A stretch of 8,494 nt of DNA, taken from NCBI GenBank assembly GCA_025060055.1, contig JANXCK010000264.1, forward strand, positions 1 to 8,494, given 5' to 3'. The stretch is from Fimbriimonadales bacterium. GTDB taxonomy: Bacteria; Armatimonadota; Fimbriimonadia; Fimbriimonadales; GBS-DC. Position 1 is the stretch's first letter, and the number at the start of each line of letters is the position of its first letter. The position numbers were made by a program, and so were the translations under genes. Under the pieces are notes generated by a model, which was not told where the DNA came from, did not search any database, and saw nothing but the letters and a program-made list of their open reading frames with translations. Positions 1 through 6,116 of the stretch are shown here, piece by piece.

Positions 1-116
1 TTGTAATCGGGGTCGCTGAAGACCATGTCCACCGACCTATCGGGCAACTGGCGCATCAGCTCCATCACATCGCCCAGATAAACCGTATTTATCAGGTGTT
101 CAGGTATTGCCGTCAT
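1..116 (-). CDS. Site-specific DNA methyltransferase, N-terminal fragment
   Basis: Only the first 38 codons are inside the window; the gene continues past the left edge. The protein opens MTAIPEHLINTVYLGD and, near residues 31-38, reads VFSDPDY. This layout, with a YxGD strand, an 'LPDxSVDMVF' stretch and then the catalytic motif close to the N-terminus, is typical of beta-class amino-methyltransferases that modify adenine N6 or cytosine N4 using S-adenosylmethionine. The usual motif IV is (D/N/S)PP(Y/F); here the third position is Asp (DPDY), a variant. The ATG at 116 is preceded by a purine-rich AGGTAGGGAG that can serve as ribosome binding site. No restriction endonuclease gene is visible on this side, so whether it belongs to a restriction system cannot be judged. 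Family call is fairly firm; target specificity is unknown. Confidence 0.75.
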   Translation of the reverse strand, partial: MTAIPEHLINTVYLGDVMELMRQLPDRSVDMVFSDPDY

Positions 117-141
117 CGCTCCCTACCTCTGTTGCAGGTGA

Positions 142-188
142 TATTCCGCCTTCCTCTGTGGCATCGAAGGGGTTGCTGAAGCGGAATA
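142..188. repeat. Short spaced inverted repeat upstream of the methyltransferase
   Basis: TATTCCGC at 142-149 is matched by its exact reverse complement GCGGAATA at 181-188, with 31 nt between. It lies 25-75 bp upstream of the methyltransferase start on the minus strand, where an operator could sit. An 8-bp spaced match can arise by chance, so a regulatory role is only a possibility. Confidence 0.3.
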
Positions 189-233
189 GTCGTGCTACGC
201 GCCTGATACCCATCGGGATTCAAGCGCAACAGT

Positions 234-328
234 GCCCTCACCCCCAGCCCCTCTCCCGCAACGTGGGAGAGGGGAGTCAAGTTCCCCCTCTCCCACGCGG
301 TGGGAGAGGGGGGCAAGGGGGTGAGGGC
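234..328. repeat. Compound palindromic intergenic repeat (double hairpin)
   Basis: The outer arms GCCCTCACCCCC (234-245) and GGGGGTGAGGGC (317-328) are perfect reverse complements. Inside are two further hairpins: a 10-bp stem (248-257 with 265-274, loop 258-264) and a 13-bp stem (284-296 with 300-312, loop GCG). The element can therefore fold as one long cruciform or as two adjacent hairpins. It reads as open frame in several phases, giving peptides rich in PLSxxxGEG, a familiar artefact of this widely dispersed class of non-coding repeat. No transposase or clear target-site duplication is seen. Directly after it, CAAATG-AAG-CATTTG (328-342) forms another small hairpin. Confidence 0.85.
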
Positions 329-395
329 AAATGAAGCATTTGAAACCCCGACTGGTATAACATCTTCGTTTGTGAAAACTAAGCAGCTCTTGTCC

Positions 396-427
396 CTGCG
401 GAGGCACTCTTTGAAGAGCCTCCGCAG
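396..427. repeat. Stem-loop downstream of galE
   Basis: CTGCGGAGGC (396-405) pairs perfectly with GCCTCCGCAG (418-427); the 12-nt loop contains a further TCTT/AAGA match. It lies 35 bp beyond the galE stop on the minus strand, where a transcription terminator or mRNA-stabilising hairpin would be expected. There is no run of U after the stem in either direction, so it is not a canonical intrinsic terminator. The rest of the 117-461 gap, apart from this element and the repeats listed separately, shows nothing I can name. Confidence 0.55.
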
Positions 428-461
428 CACTTCCTGCTTGCGCGACAACGGCTGAGCTTGG

Positions 462-1445
462 TTAGGCATCGTAGCCTTTTGGATGTTTCAGGAACCACTG
501 GTAGGCATGCTCAATCATCGTCTCCAGCGCGGGGTAGCGCGGGGTCCAGCCGAGTTCGCGCTGCGCTTTTTCCGAAGATGCCACCAGTCGCGCAGGGTCG
601 CCGGGACGGCGCGCGGCGTAAATCGTCGGAATCGGCTTGCCCACCACGCGCTCAGCAGCGCGAATCACCTCCAGCACCGAGTAGCCTTGCCCGTTGCCCA
701 AGTTGTATACGGCACTGGACACACCTGACCTAAGCCGTTGCAACGCCAAATAGTGCGCCTCACACAAATCCCACACGTGCACATAGTCGCGAACGCACGA
801 GCCGTCAGGCGTGTCGTAGTCCGTGCCGAACACAGCAATTGACTCGCGTCTGCCCAGCGCGGCGAACAGCGTCAGCGGAATCAGATGCTCTTCAGGGCGA
901 TGGTCTTCGCCCAGCTCGCCTTCGGGGTCTGCACCCGCTGCGTTGAAGTAGCGCAGCGCGATGGAGCGTATCCCATACGCTTGCCCATACCAGTGTAGCA
1001 TCCCTTCCATCACGCGCTTCGTCTCACCGTAGGTGTTGGTCGGGTTCAGCGGGTGGGTCTCGGGGATAGGGATTTCTGTCGGCTCGCCATACACCGCCGC
1101 CGTCGACGAGAAGATAATCTGCTGCACGCCGTGCAGGCGCATCGCTTCCATCAGGCGTAGGCAGCCCAGCACGTTGTTATCGTAGTACTTGGCGGGGTCG
1201 CGCATCGATTCGCCCGCGAAGATGAACGCGGCAAAATGCATTACGCACTCGATGTCGTGCTTGCGGAACATGCGATTCAGCGTGTCGGGGTCGCGCAGGT
1301 CGCCCTCTTCGATGATACCGCCTACCAGCGCGCCTCGATGCCCTGTGGAGAAGTTGTCCAGCACAACAACCCGCTCGCCTTTGTGGAGCAGGTACTTCAG
1401 CATATGCGAGCCGATGTAGCCCGCGCCACCAATCACCAAAATCAT
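462..1445 (-). CDS. galE: UDP-glucose 4-epimerase (GalE)
   Basis: This cytoplasmic extended short-chain dehydrogenase interconverts UDP-glucose and UDP-galactose with bound NAD, supplying sugars for galactose use and envelope polysaccharide. The 327-residue length is standard. The Rossmann motif GGAGYIG is at residues 6-12, with Asp30 placed to bind the NAD ribose. The catalytic set is visible: the SST at 113-115, Tyr139 and Lys143 in YGETK. The family-typical GTDYDTPDGSCVRDYVHV lies at 207-224. It is a single gene diverging from the rapZ-yvcK run, 35 bp away. No Shine-Dalgarno precedes the ATG at 1445; a TACACT box 7 nt upstream suggests a leaderless mRNA. Other NDP-sugar epimerases resemble GalE, but the motif set fits GalE best. 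Confidence 0.93.
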   Translation of the reverse strand: MILVIGGAGYIGSHMLKYLLHKGERVVVLDNFSTGHRGALVGGIIEEGDLRDPDTLNRMFRKHDIECVMHFAAFIFAGESMRDPAKYYDNNVLGCLRLMEAMRLHGVQQIIFSSTAAVYGEPTEIPIPETHPLNPTNTYGETKRVMEGMLHWYGQAYGIRSIALRYFNAAGADPEGELGEDHRPEEHLIPLTLFAALGRRESIAVFGTDYDTPDGSCVRDYVHVWDLCEAHYLALQRLRSGVSSAVYNLGNGQGYSVLEVIRAAERVVGKPIPTIYAARRPGDPARLVASSEKAQRELGWTPRYPALETMIEHAYQWFLKHPKGYDA

Positions 1446-1452
1446 GCGAAAG

Positions 1453-1458
1453 AGTGTA
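1453..1458 (-). promoter_or_regulatory. Putative -10 box of galE (leaderless)
   Basis: On the minus strand TACACT ends 7 nt before the galE ATG. That spacing puts the transcription start at or within a base of the A of the start codon. It matches four of six consensus positions, and no good -35 is visible. The claim rests on the spacing, on the absence of a ribosome binding site, and on the same arrangement at two other genes here. Confidence 0.4.
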
Positions 1459-1466
1459 CCTGGCGG

Positions 1467-1472
1467 TATAAT
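1467..1472 (+). promoter_or_regulatory. Putative -10 box of the rapZ-yvcK gene run (leaderless)
   Basis: A perfect TATAAT ends 8 nt before the ATG at 1481, placing the transcription start essentially on the start codon. There is no Shine-Dalgarno in the 8 nt between. No convincing -35 hexamer lies 16-18 bp upstream. It sits 8 bp from the opposing galE -10, so polymerase could hardly occupy both at once. Confidence 0.55.
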
Positions 1473-1480
1473 CCTATCTG

Positions 1481-1861
1481 ATGCAGTTTTTGCTGAAGTG
1501 GCTGCTGTTTGCGGTGGCGCTGCACCTGACTTTCTGGAGTGGCAGTGCGCTGGGGCTGGACATGCGCCCCAGCCCGCACTGGCAAGATAATCTGGTGATG
1601 GCGCTGTTGCTGGGGCTGGTGAATGCGTCGCTCAGGCGCGGAGTCAAGCTGGCTCTGCTTCCTTTGAACTGCCTCACACTGGGCATCGCGGGACTGCTGG
1701 TGAACACGCTCCTGTTTTGGGCGGTGTTCGCGCTTGCGCCGTTCAACTTTCGCGTGGGCAACTTCTGGGCGGCGCTGTATGGCAGCATCGTGCTGGGCAT
1801 CATCAACGGGCTGCTGAGCGGTGTGCTGCTGCGTGAGGATGAGCCGAAGAAGCGGAGGTAA
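1481..1861 (+). CDS. Phage holin family 4-like membrane protein (YvlD type)
   Basis: A 126-residue integral membrane protein with about four helices (roughly 3-20, 37-53, 57-85 and 94-117) and a charged C-terminal tail (EDEPKKRR). The pattern 'LLGLVNASLRRGVKLALLPL' (43-62), then a hydrophobic segment ending before FNFRVGNFWAALYGS (88-102), is characteristic of the phage-holin-4 superfamily (YvlD-like, PF04020). Despite the name, members are common chromosomal proteins of unknown function, sometimes linked to envelope stress; nothing here indicates a prophage. It is the first gene of the plus-strand run, and its stop codon overlaps the ribosome binding site of the next gene. Leucine codons are dominated by CTG (17 of the first 24), which serves as the local reference for codon use. 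Confidence 0.8.
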   Translation: MQFLLKWLLFAVALHLTFWSGSALGLDMRPSPHWQDNLVMALLLGLVNASLRRGVKLALLPLNCLTLGIAGLLVNTLLFWAVFALAPFNFRVGNFWAALYGSIVLGIINGLLSGVLLREDEPKKRR

Positions 1862-1863
1862 GC

Positions 1864-2361
1864 GTGCTGGGGCAAATGCTGCGCGGGTTAGCCCTCTGGA
1901 TTGGACTGTATGTGTTGCTCACGGGAGCGCACATGGGCGTCCTGTACGGAATCAACGCGCTGCGCGCGCGCTATGAGACCGTCTTAGAAACACGCTTAGG
2001 CGCGGAAGCCGTCGATCGCGAGCCGCCCTACAGCAACGGTGAGCGGCTCATCGTGGCGTTCGACATCCAGCCCAGTGTTTATTGGCTGGAGTCGCTGGGC
2101 ATGAGCGCGCTGATGAGCCTTATCGTGGCGCTTCTAATAGCGCTGGCCTCGTCGGTGTTTCGCAACCGACGCGCGATAAAACTCACTCTGGTCGCGCTGG
2201 GGGCGAACGGGATAGTGTTCTACTTTTTCGTGCTGCTGAGTGAGCAGCTGTTTGCGGGGTATCTGCTGGGGCGTCCCGTGTCGGCGGTGGCGCCCGCGCT
2301 GCTGGTTGGCTTGGTGCAAGGAACGATTAGCGCACTGGTGCTGGGGGGTGGCAAAAGCTGA
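1864..2361 (+). CDS. Unrecognised four-helix membrane protein
   Basis: I do not recognise this 165-residue protein. It has four likely membrane helices (about 8-30, 76-98, 105-126 and 138-161) and one sizeable polar segment (31-72, with several Arg and Glu and a PPYSNGE stretch) that probably sits on one face of the membrane. The GTG at 1864 is preferred over the ATG at 1876: GGAGGT at 1854-1859 is 4 nt before the GTG but 16 nt before the ATG. It follows the holin-like gene after 2 nt and precedes rapZ by 17 nt, so it is surely cotranscribed. Two consecutive small membrane proteins ahead of rapZ suggest an envelope-linked role, but that is inference from position only. Confidence 0.7.
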   Translation: MLGQMLRGLALWIGLYVLLTGAHMGVLYGINALRARYETVLETRLGAEAVDREPPYSNGERLIVAFDIQPSVYWLESLGMSALMSLIVALLIALASSVFRNRRAIKLTLVALGANGIVFYFFVLLSEQLFAGYLLGRPVSAVAPALLVGLVQGTISALVLGGGKS

Positions 2362-2378
2362 GCATTTCGGGACGGTTC

Positions 2379-3224
2379 GTGGTGGTCTCAGGCGTGTCGG
2401 GCGCAGGTAAGACGCTCGCGCTGCAGACGCTGGAAGACATCGGCTATTTTTGCATCGACAACCTGCCGCCGTCGATGCTGGAGGCGTTGCGGACGCGCGT
2501 GCAGGCAGGGCAGCGCGTGGCAGTGGTGGTGGACACACGCGCGGGCGAGCCACTGGAACACGCGGAGGCGAGCCTGTTGCAGATGAAACGCGACGGGCTG
2601 CCCGTAGAGGTTTTGTTCTTAGACTGCGCAGACGAGGTACTGATTCGCCGCTTCAAGGAGACGCGCCGCCCGCACCCGCTGGCGACTCTTGAGCCGAGCC
2701 TGCCTGAAGCGATTCACAAAGAGCGCGTGCTGCTTGCCCCGCTTAGAGCGATTGCCGACCAGACCGTAGACACTACGCTCTTTCGCCCGCACAATTTGCG
2801 CGAGGCGATACGCGCCCTGTACGGGGAAGCCAAGGCATGCTCGCCGCTGCGGGTGCGCGTGGTCTCGTTCGGGTTCAAGTACGGCGTGCCTGCGGACGCC
2901 GATCTCGTGTTCGATGTGCGCTTCCTGCGTAATCCGCACTATGTGCCCAAGCTCAAGCCCAAGCCAGGCACAGACCCCGCCGTGCGCGAGTATGTGCTGA
3001 GCGATGTGGAAACGCAGGAGTTTCTGGAACAGGTGCGAAATTTTCTCGCGTACCTGTTGCCGCGTTATGAACGGGAGGGCAAGGCGTACCTCACGGTCGG
3101 GCTGGGCTGCACGGGAGGGCGGCATCGTTCGGTAGTGTTAGGCGAGGAGTTGGGCGCGTGGTTCGCTGCGCAGGGCTATCGCGTGGCGGTGGAGCATCGC
3201 GACGTTGCGCGTGGGGAGGCGTAA
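2379..3224 (+). CDS. rapZ: RapZ/YvcJ-family nucleotide-binding regulator
   Basis: RapZ-family P-loop proteins bind nucleotides. In enterobacteria RapZ is an RNA-binding adaptor controlling glmS expression; in Bacillus the homologue YvcJ affects competence. The Walker A motif GVSGAGKT is at residues 5-12, CIDNLPPSML at 25-34 and VVVDTRAGE at 49-57. The C-terminal domain carries VSFGFKYG (162-169), FDVRFLRNPHY (178-188) and GCTGGRHRSV (243-252), all family hallmarks. The length of 281 residues is normal. The start is uncertain: the GTG at 2379 gives a slightly short first strand, no strong ribosome binding site is present, and the frame stays open upstream without an ATG. Translation may be coupled to the preceding gene. 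Its stop is 1 nt before the yvcK ATG, the usual rapZ-yvcK pairing. Confidence 0.93.
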   Translation: MVVSGVSGAGKTLALQTLEDIGYFCIDNLPPSMLEALRTRVQAGQRVAVVVDTRAGEPLEHAEASLLQMKRDGLPVEVLFLDCADEVLIRRFKETRRPHPLATLEPSLPEAIHKERVLLAPLRAIADQTVDTTLFRPHNLREAIRALYGEAKACSPLRVRVVSFGFKYGVPADADLVFDVRFLRNPHYVPKLKPKPGTDPAVREYVLSDVETQEFLEQVRNFLAYLLPRYEREGKAYLTVGLGCTGGRHRSVVLGEELGAWFAAQGYRVAVEHRDVARGEA

Positions 3225-3225
3225 G

Positions 3226-4527
3226 ATGGCAGATGGACGATGGCGTTGGCTGCTGCCAGGAATGCACGTGAAGCGCTGGCTGGCGCTTTCCAGCGTCGGC
3301 TTGCTGGTTGCGCTGCTGGGCGTGTGGGTGGGACTGGACGGTGCGCCAGCACGATGGCTCGATCGGCTCCACAGCGTGCTGGATGCGCGAATCGACGCGC
3401 TGACGACGACTCCACGCGCAGCGCAGGCGACGCGCTGGGGGCTGGGGCTTGCGCTCGGCGCGCTGGGGCTGGGCATCTGGTGGTGGGGACTGCGCCGCGC
3501 ATGGCGCACGCTGGTCGGTATTCTGCAGCCGCGCGCGAGCGGACGCGTCTGGGATGTGCTGGCACGCTACGCCCTGATGGCGCACGGCAGGCGCGTGGTG
3601 GTCATCGGCGGCGGCACAGGGCTATCCACCATGCTGCGCGGCATCAAACGCTACACCGCCAACATCGTCGCAATTGTGACTGTGACCGACGACGGCGGCT
3701 CGTCGGGCAAGTTGCGACAAGAACTTGGTATCTTACCTCCGGGCGACATCCGCAACTGCCTGATTGCCCTCGCGGACGCCGAAGGCGTGATGACTGCCCT
3801 GCTGCAGCATCGCTTCAAAGACGACGCGGGCAACCTCAGCGGGCACTCGGTGGGCAACCTGCTGATTGCCGCGATGACCCAAATCAAAGGCGACTTCGAG
3901 CAAGCAGTTCAGGAAATCGGCAAAGTGCTGGCGATTCGCGGGCGCGTGCTGCCCTCCACCTTGAAACATGTGAACCTTCGCGCGGAGATGGAAGACGGAA
4001 CCTGCATCGAGGGCGAGACGGCGATTGTGGCGTATCCTGCACGCATCCGACGCATGCACCTCGCGCCGCCCGATGTAGAACCGCCCCAGGAGGCGGTCGA
4101 TGCCATCAAACAAGCCGACGTGGTGGTGCTGGGACCTGGCAGCCTGTTTACCAGCGTGATTCCGAACCTGCTTGTGCGCAAAATCGCCGATGCGCTCCGC
4201 ACAACGGACGCGCTGCGAATCTATGTGTGTAATGTGATGACGCAGCCAGGCGAGACCGACGGCTTCACGGCATCCGACCATGTGCGGGCGATCGAAGCGC
4301 ACGCGGGCGGACGCGTGTTCGACTATGTGCTGGTGAACAACGCCACCCCTGTGCCCGAACTGCTGGAACGCTACCGCGCCAGCGGACAAGACCTTGTGCT
4401 GCCCGATGTCGACCGCATTCGTCAGATGGGCTACAAGGTGATTACGGGCAACTTCATCAGCCAGAGCGACTATGTGCGCCATGACCCAATCCGCTTAGCC
4501 GAGGCGATTTTGCGCTTGGCGAAGTAA
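3226..4527 (+). CDS. yvcK: YvcK/CofD-like protein with membrane-anchoring N-terminus
   Basis: YvcK proteins bind UDP-activated sugars and are needed for growth on gluconeogenic carbon and for normal cell-wall synthesis; the fold is shared with CofD transferases. The core starts near residue 122. It shows IGGGTGLST (127-135), VTDDGGSSGKLR (153-164), PPGDIRNCL (171-179), GHSVGNLL (206-213), GPGSLFTSVIPN (303-314) and CNVMTQPGETDG (335-346). The first 100 residues are extra: two likely membrane helices (about 17-37 and 72-90) flank a short loop, an arrangement I recall from other phyla such as Cyanobacteria and Chloroflexi. The ATG at 3226 is chosen because GGGGAGG (3213-3219) lies 6 nt upstream; a TTG at 3205 would add seven residues and overlap rapZ. 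The frequent downstream partner whiA is not next to it. Confidence 0.92.
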   Translation: MADGRWRWLLPGMHVKRWLALSSVGLLVALLGVWVGLDGAPARWLDRLHSVLDARIDALTTTPRAAQATRWGLGLALGALGLGIWWWGLRRAWRTLVGILQPRASGRVWDVLARYALMAHGRRVVVIGGGTGLSTMLRGIKRYTANIVAIVTVTDDGGSSGKLRQELGILPPGDIRNCLIALADAEGVMTALLQHRFKDDAGNLSGHSVGNLLIAAMTQIKGDFEQAVQEIGKVLAIRGRVLPSTLKHVNLRAEMEDGTCIEGETAIVAYPARIRRMHLAPPDVEPPQEAVDAIKQADVVVLGPGSLFTSVIPNLLVRKIADALRTTDALRIYVCNVMTQPGETDGFTASDHVRAIEAHAGGRVFDYVLVNNATPVPELLERYRASGQDLVLPDVDRIRQMGYKVITGNFISQSDYVRHDPIRLAEAILRLAK

Positions 4528-4599
4528 AGCCGTGCTGTCGCCTCTGCTGGCAGGAATCGGCGCCCTTCGCGCGAAATCCCCCACGCAGGAGGGAGAACC

Positions 4600-4932
4600 A
4601 TGTTGGTCACTACACTGCCCGAAGTGCCAGGCTATCGGATTGCGAAGGTGCTGGGCGTTGTGAAAGGAAACACCGTGCGTGCAACGCACTTTGGCAAGGA
4701 TTTCTTGGCAGGACTGCGGCAGATTGTCGGCGGCGAGTTGAAGGAGTATACCGAGATGCTTTCGAACGCGCGGGCGGAATCGGAGCGGCGCATGCTGGAG
4801 GAGGCAGCGCGGCTGGGTGCGAACGCCATCGTGAATGTACGATTCGTCTCAGGCAACATCACCGCCAACGCCGCCGAAATCCTCGTATACGGCACGGCGG
4901 TTGTAGTAGAACCAGCGCAGCCAGAGGGTTGA
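4600..4932 (+). CDS. YbjQ/UPF0145 family protein
   Basis: A 110-residue cytosolic protein of the YbjQ family (PF01906, often labelled putative heavy-metal-binding). Family features visible are the opening MLVTTLPEVPGYRIAKVLG, a GxVxGNTVRA strand, an ExLxxAR-type helix (MLSNARAESERRMLEEA, about 53-69) and LGANAIVNVRF (72-82) followed by a final YGTAVVV strand (97-103). Homologues form pentameric beta-alpha rings in known structures; metal binding is inferred from the family name and not obvious from the residues here. A strong AGGAGGGA (4587-4594) precedes the ATG. It follows yvcK after 72 bp, the largest gap in the run, so it may have its own promoter, although none stands out. Confidence 0.85.
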   Translation: MLVTTLPEVPGYRIAKVLGVVKGNTVRATHFGKDFLAGLRQIVGGELKEYTEMLSNARAESERRMLEEAARLGANAIVNVRFVSGNITANAAEILVYGTAVVVEPAQPEG

Positions 4933-4936
4933 AGCC

Positions 4937-5722
4937 GTGCGCTTGCAGGGGCAAATCGCGTGGATTACAGGCGCGGCGCAGGGCTTGGGCGAGGCGCTGG
5001 CATATCGATTCGCTCAGGAAGGGTGCGCTGGTCTCGCACTCAGCGACATTCAGAGCGAGAAACTCGATGCCGTCGCCGCCGCGATACAGCGACAGTACCC
5101 TGCTTGCAGTGCGCTCTGCCTGCCCTGCGATGTGCGCTGCGAGGATGCAGTTGCCCAAACTGTCCAGCGGATTGCTCACCAGCTCGGCAGGCTGGACATC
5201 CTTGTCGCGAACGCGGGGGTGATTCACTCCGCCGAGCTGACGGAGATGAGCTTAGAACAGTGGCAGTGGCAGCTTGAGGTGAACCTCACAGGCTATTTCC
5301 TGTGCGCTCGCGAGGCAGCAAAGCTGATGAAACCTCAGGGTAAGGGCGTCATTATCCAAATCAACTCCAAATCGGGCTTGAAAGGCAGCTATAAGAACTG
5401 CGCCTATGCTGCCAGCAAGTTCGGCGGGATTGGGCTAACGCAGAGTATCGCGATGGATTTGGCGCCTTATGGCATTCGCGTCAACGCCGTGTGCCCTGGC
5501 AACCTGCTTGACTCGCCGATGTGGCAAGAGACGCTGTTTACGCAATACGCGCACAAATGGGGCTTGCCCGAAGAGGCTATCCGCCGCTACTACGAGGCGC
5601 AGGTTCCGCTGGGGCGCGGCTGTACCTACGACGATGTGTGCAACCTTGTCGTGTTTTTGGCGTCGGACGAAGCCAGCTACATCACGGGCGAGGCGTACCG
5701 AGTCGCCGGCGGGCAACTGTAG
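4937..5722 (+). CDS. srlD: SrlD-like short-chain dehydrogenase (sorbitol-6-phosphate 2-dehydrogenase family)
   Basis: A 261-residue classical short-chain dehydrogenase. TGAAQGLG (11-18) binds the cofactor, and Asp37 after the second strand points to NAD over NADP. ANAG is at 91-94, and catalytic Asn116, Ser144, Tyr157 and Lys161 (YAASK) are all present. The C-terminal part, GNLLDSPMW (188-196), PLGRGCTYDDVCN (225-237) and SYITGEAYRVAGGQ (247-260), matches the distinctive pattern of SrlD, which oxidises sorbitol-6-phosphate to fructose-6-phosphate. There is no sorbitol phosphotransferase gene nearby, so the true substrate may be another polyol or polyol phosphate. It starts with GTG 4 nt after the ybjQ stop, with GAGGG 8 nt upstream, and ends the plus-strand run. 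The family is firm; the substrate is uncertain. Confidence 0.85.
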   Translation: MRLQGQIAWITGAAQGLGEALAYRFAQEGCAGLALSDIQSEKLDAVAAAIQRQYPACSALCLPCDVRCEDAVAQTVQRIAHQLGRLDILVANAGVIHSAELTEMSLEQWQWQLEVNLTGYFLCAREAAKLMKPQGKGVIIQINSKSGLKGSYKNCAYAASKFGGIGLTQSIAMDLAPYGIRVNAVCPGNLLDSPMWQETLFTQYAHKWGLPEEAIRRYYEAQVPLGRGCTYDDVCNLVVFLASDEASYITGEAYRVAGGQL

Positions 5723-5735
5723 CGAGCGCACCTGA

Positions 5736-6107
5736 CTATGCCTCATCGGGTGGGTAAAAAGCGTCGCGGTAAAGCCGTATCTGCACAGGCAACACAGTCA
5801 TATCGACCACCACCACATCGAATCGGCACTCGCGAAACTGCAGTTGGGGGTTCTCGTGAATGAACCGCTGCGCGAGTCGGGCGAGTTGGGCTTGCTTGCG
5901 CAGGTCGATGCTCTCCTCGCCGACACCGTAAGTCAGCGTGCGGCGCGTCTTGACTTCGACGAACACCAGCGTGTCGCCTTCCAGTGCGATAAGGTCTATC
6001 TCGCCCGTGCGTTTGCGCCAGTTGCGGGCAAGAAGCCTATACCCCTGCGCCTGCAGGTAGACCGCTACTGCGTCTTCACCACGACGCCCAACCTGTGTAC
6101 GGTTCAT
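5736..6107 (-). CDS. yraN: YraN/UPF0102 family nuclease-like protein
   Basis: A 123-residue protein of the UPF0102 family, which has a restriction-endonuclease-like fold related to Holliday-junction resolvases; its cellular role is poorly defined. Hallmarks are the start MNRTQVGRRGEDAV, NWRKRTGEIDLI (29-40), FVEVKTRR (49-56, with the Glu51-x-Lys53 active-site pair) and RFDVVVV (95-101). The ATG at 6107 is chosen because the family begins with this GxxGE sequence; GGTGAG lies just upstream. The frame stays open further up to 6284, but that stretch is a translated repeat and should not be included. It lies 124 bp behind the protease gene on the same strand, and its stop is 13 bp from the end of the convergent dehydrogenase gene, with no terminator in between. 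Confidence 0.9.
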   Translation of the reverse strand: MNRTQVGRRGEDAVAVYLQAQGYRLLARNWRKRTGEIDLIALEGDTLVFVEVKTRRTLTYGVGEESIDLRKQAQLARLAQRFIHENPQLQFRECRFDVVVVDMTVLPVQIRLYRDAFYPPDEA

Positions 6108-6116
6108 CCGCTCACC

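Noticed and set aside
396..427. Intrinsic terminator of galE
   Set aside because: The stem is strong, but no U-run follows on either strand; recorded only as a stem-loop.
113..469. 118-codon minus-strand open frame between galE and the methyltransferase, whose ATG overlaps the galE stop
   Set aside because: Most of it is translation of the palindromic repeat (PLSxxxGEG-type peptides); the first 45 codons match no family I know and no ribosome binding site is evident.
1481..1861. Prophage, suggested by the holin family name
   Set aside because: The family is mostly chromosomal and no lysis, capsid, terminase or integrase gene is present.
2364..2378. Non-canonical rapZ start at ATT (2364) or CTG (2358), which would restore a longer first strand
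   Set aside because: There is no independent support; GTG at 2379 is an accepted start codon and keeps the whole P-loop, so it was kept with a caveat.
3205..3225. TTG start for yvcK seven codons upstream
   Set aside because: It overlaps rapZ and has no well-placed ribosome binding site, while the ATG at 3226 has GGGGAGG 6 nt before it.
3240..4232. Long plus-strand open frame inside yvcK, and a long antisense frame at 3733-4482
   Set aside because: Both are GC-rich shadow frames with low-complexity Arg/Ala/His-rich translations; the yvcK frame carries all conserved motifs.
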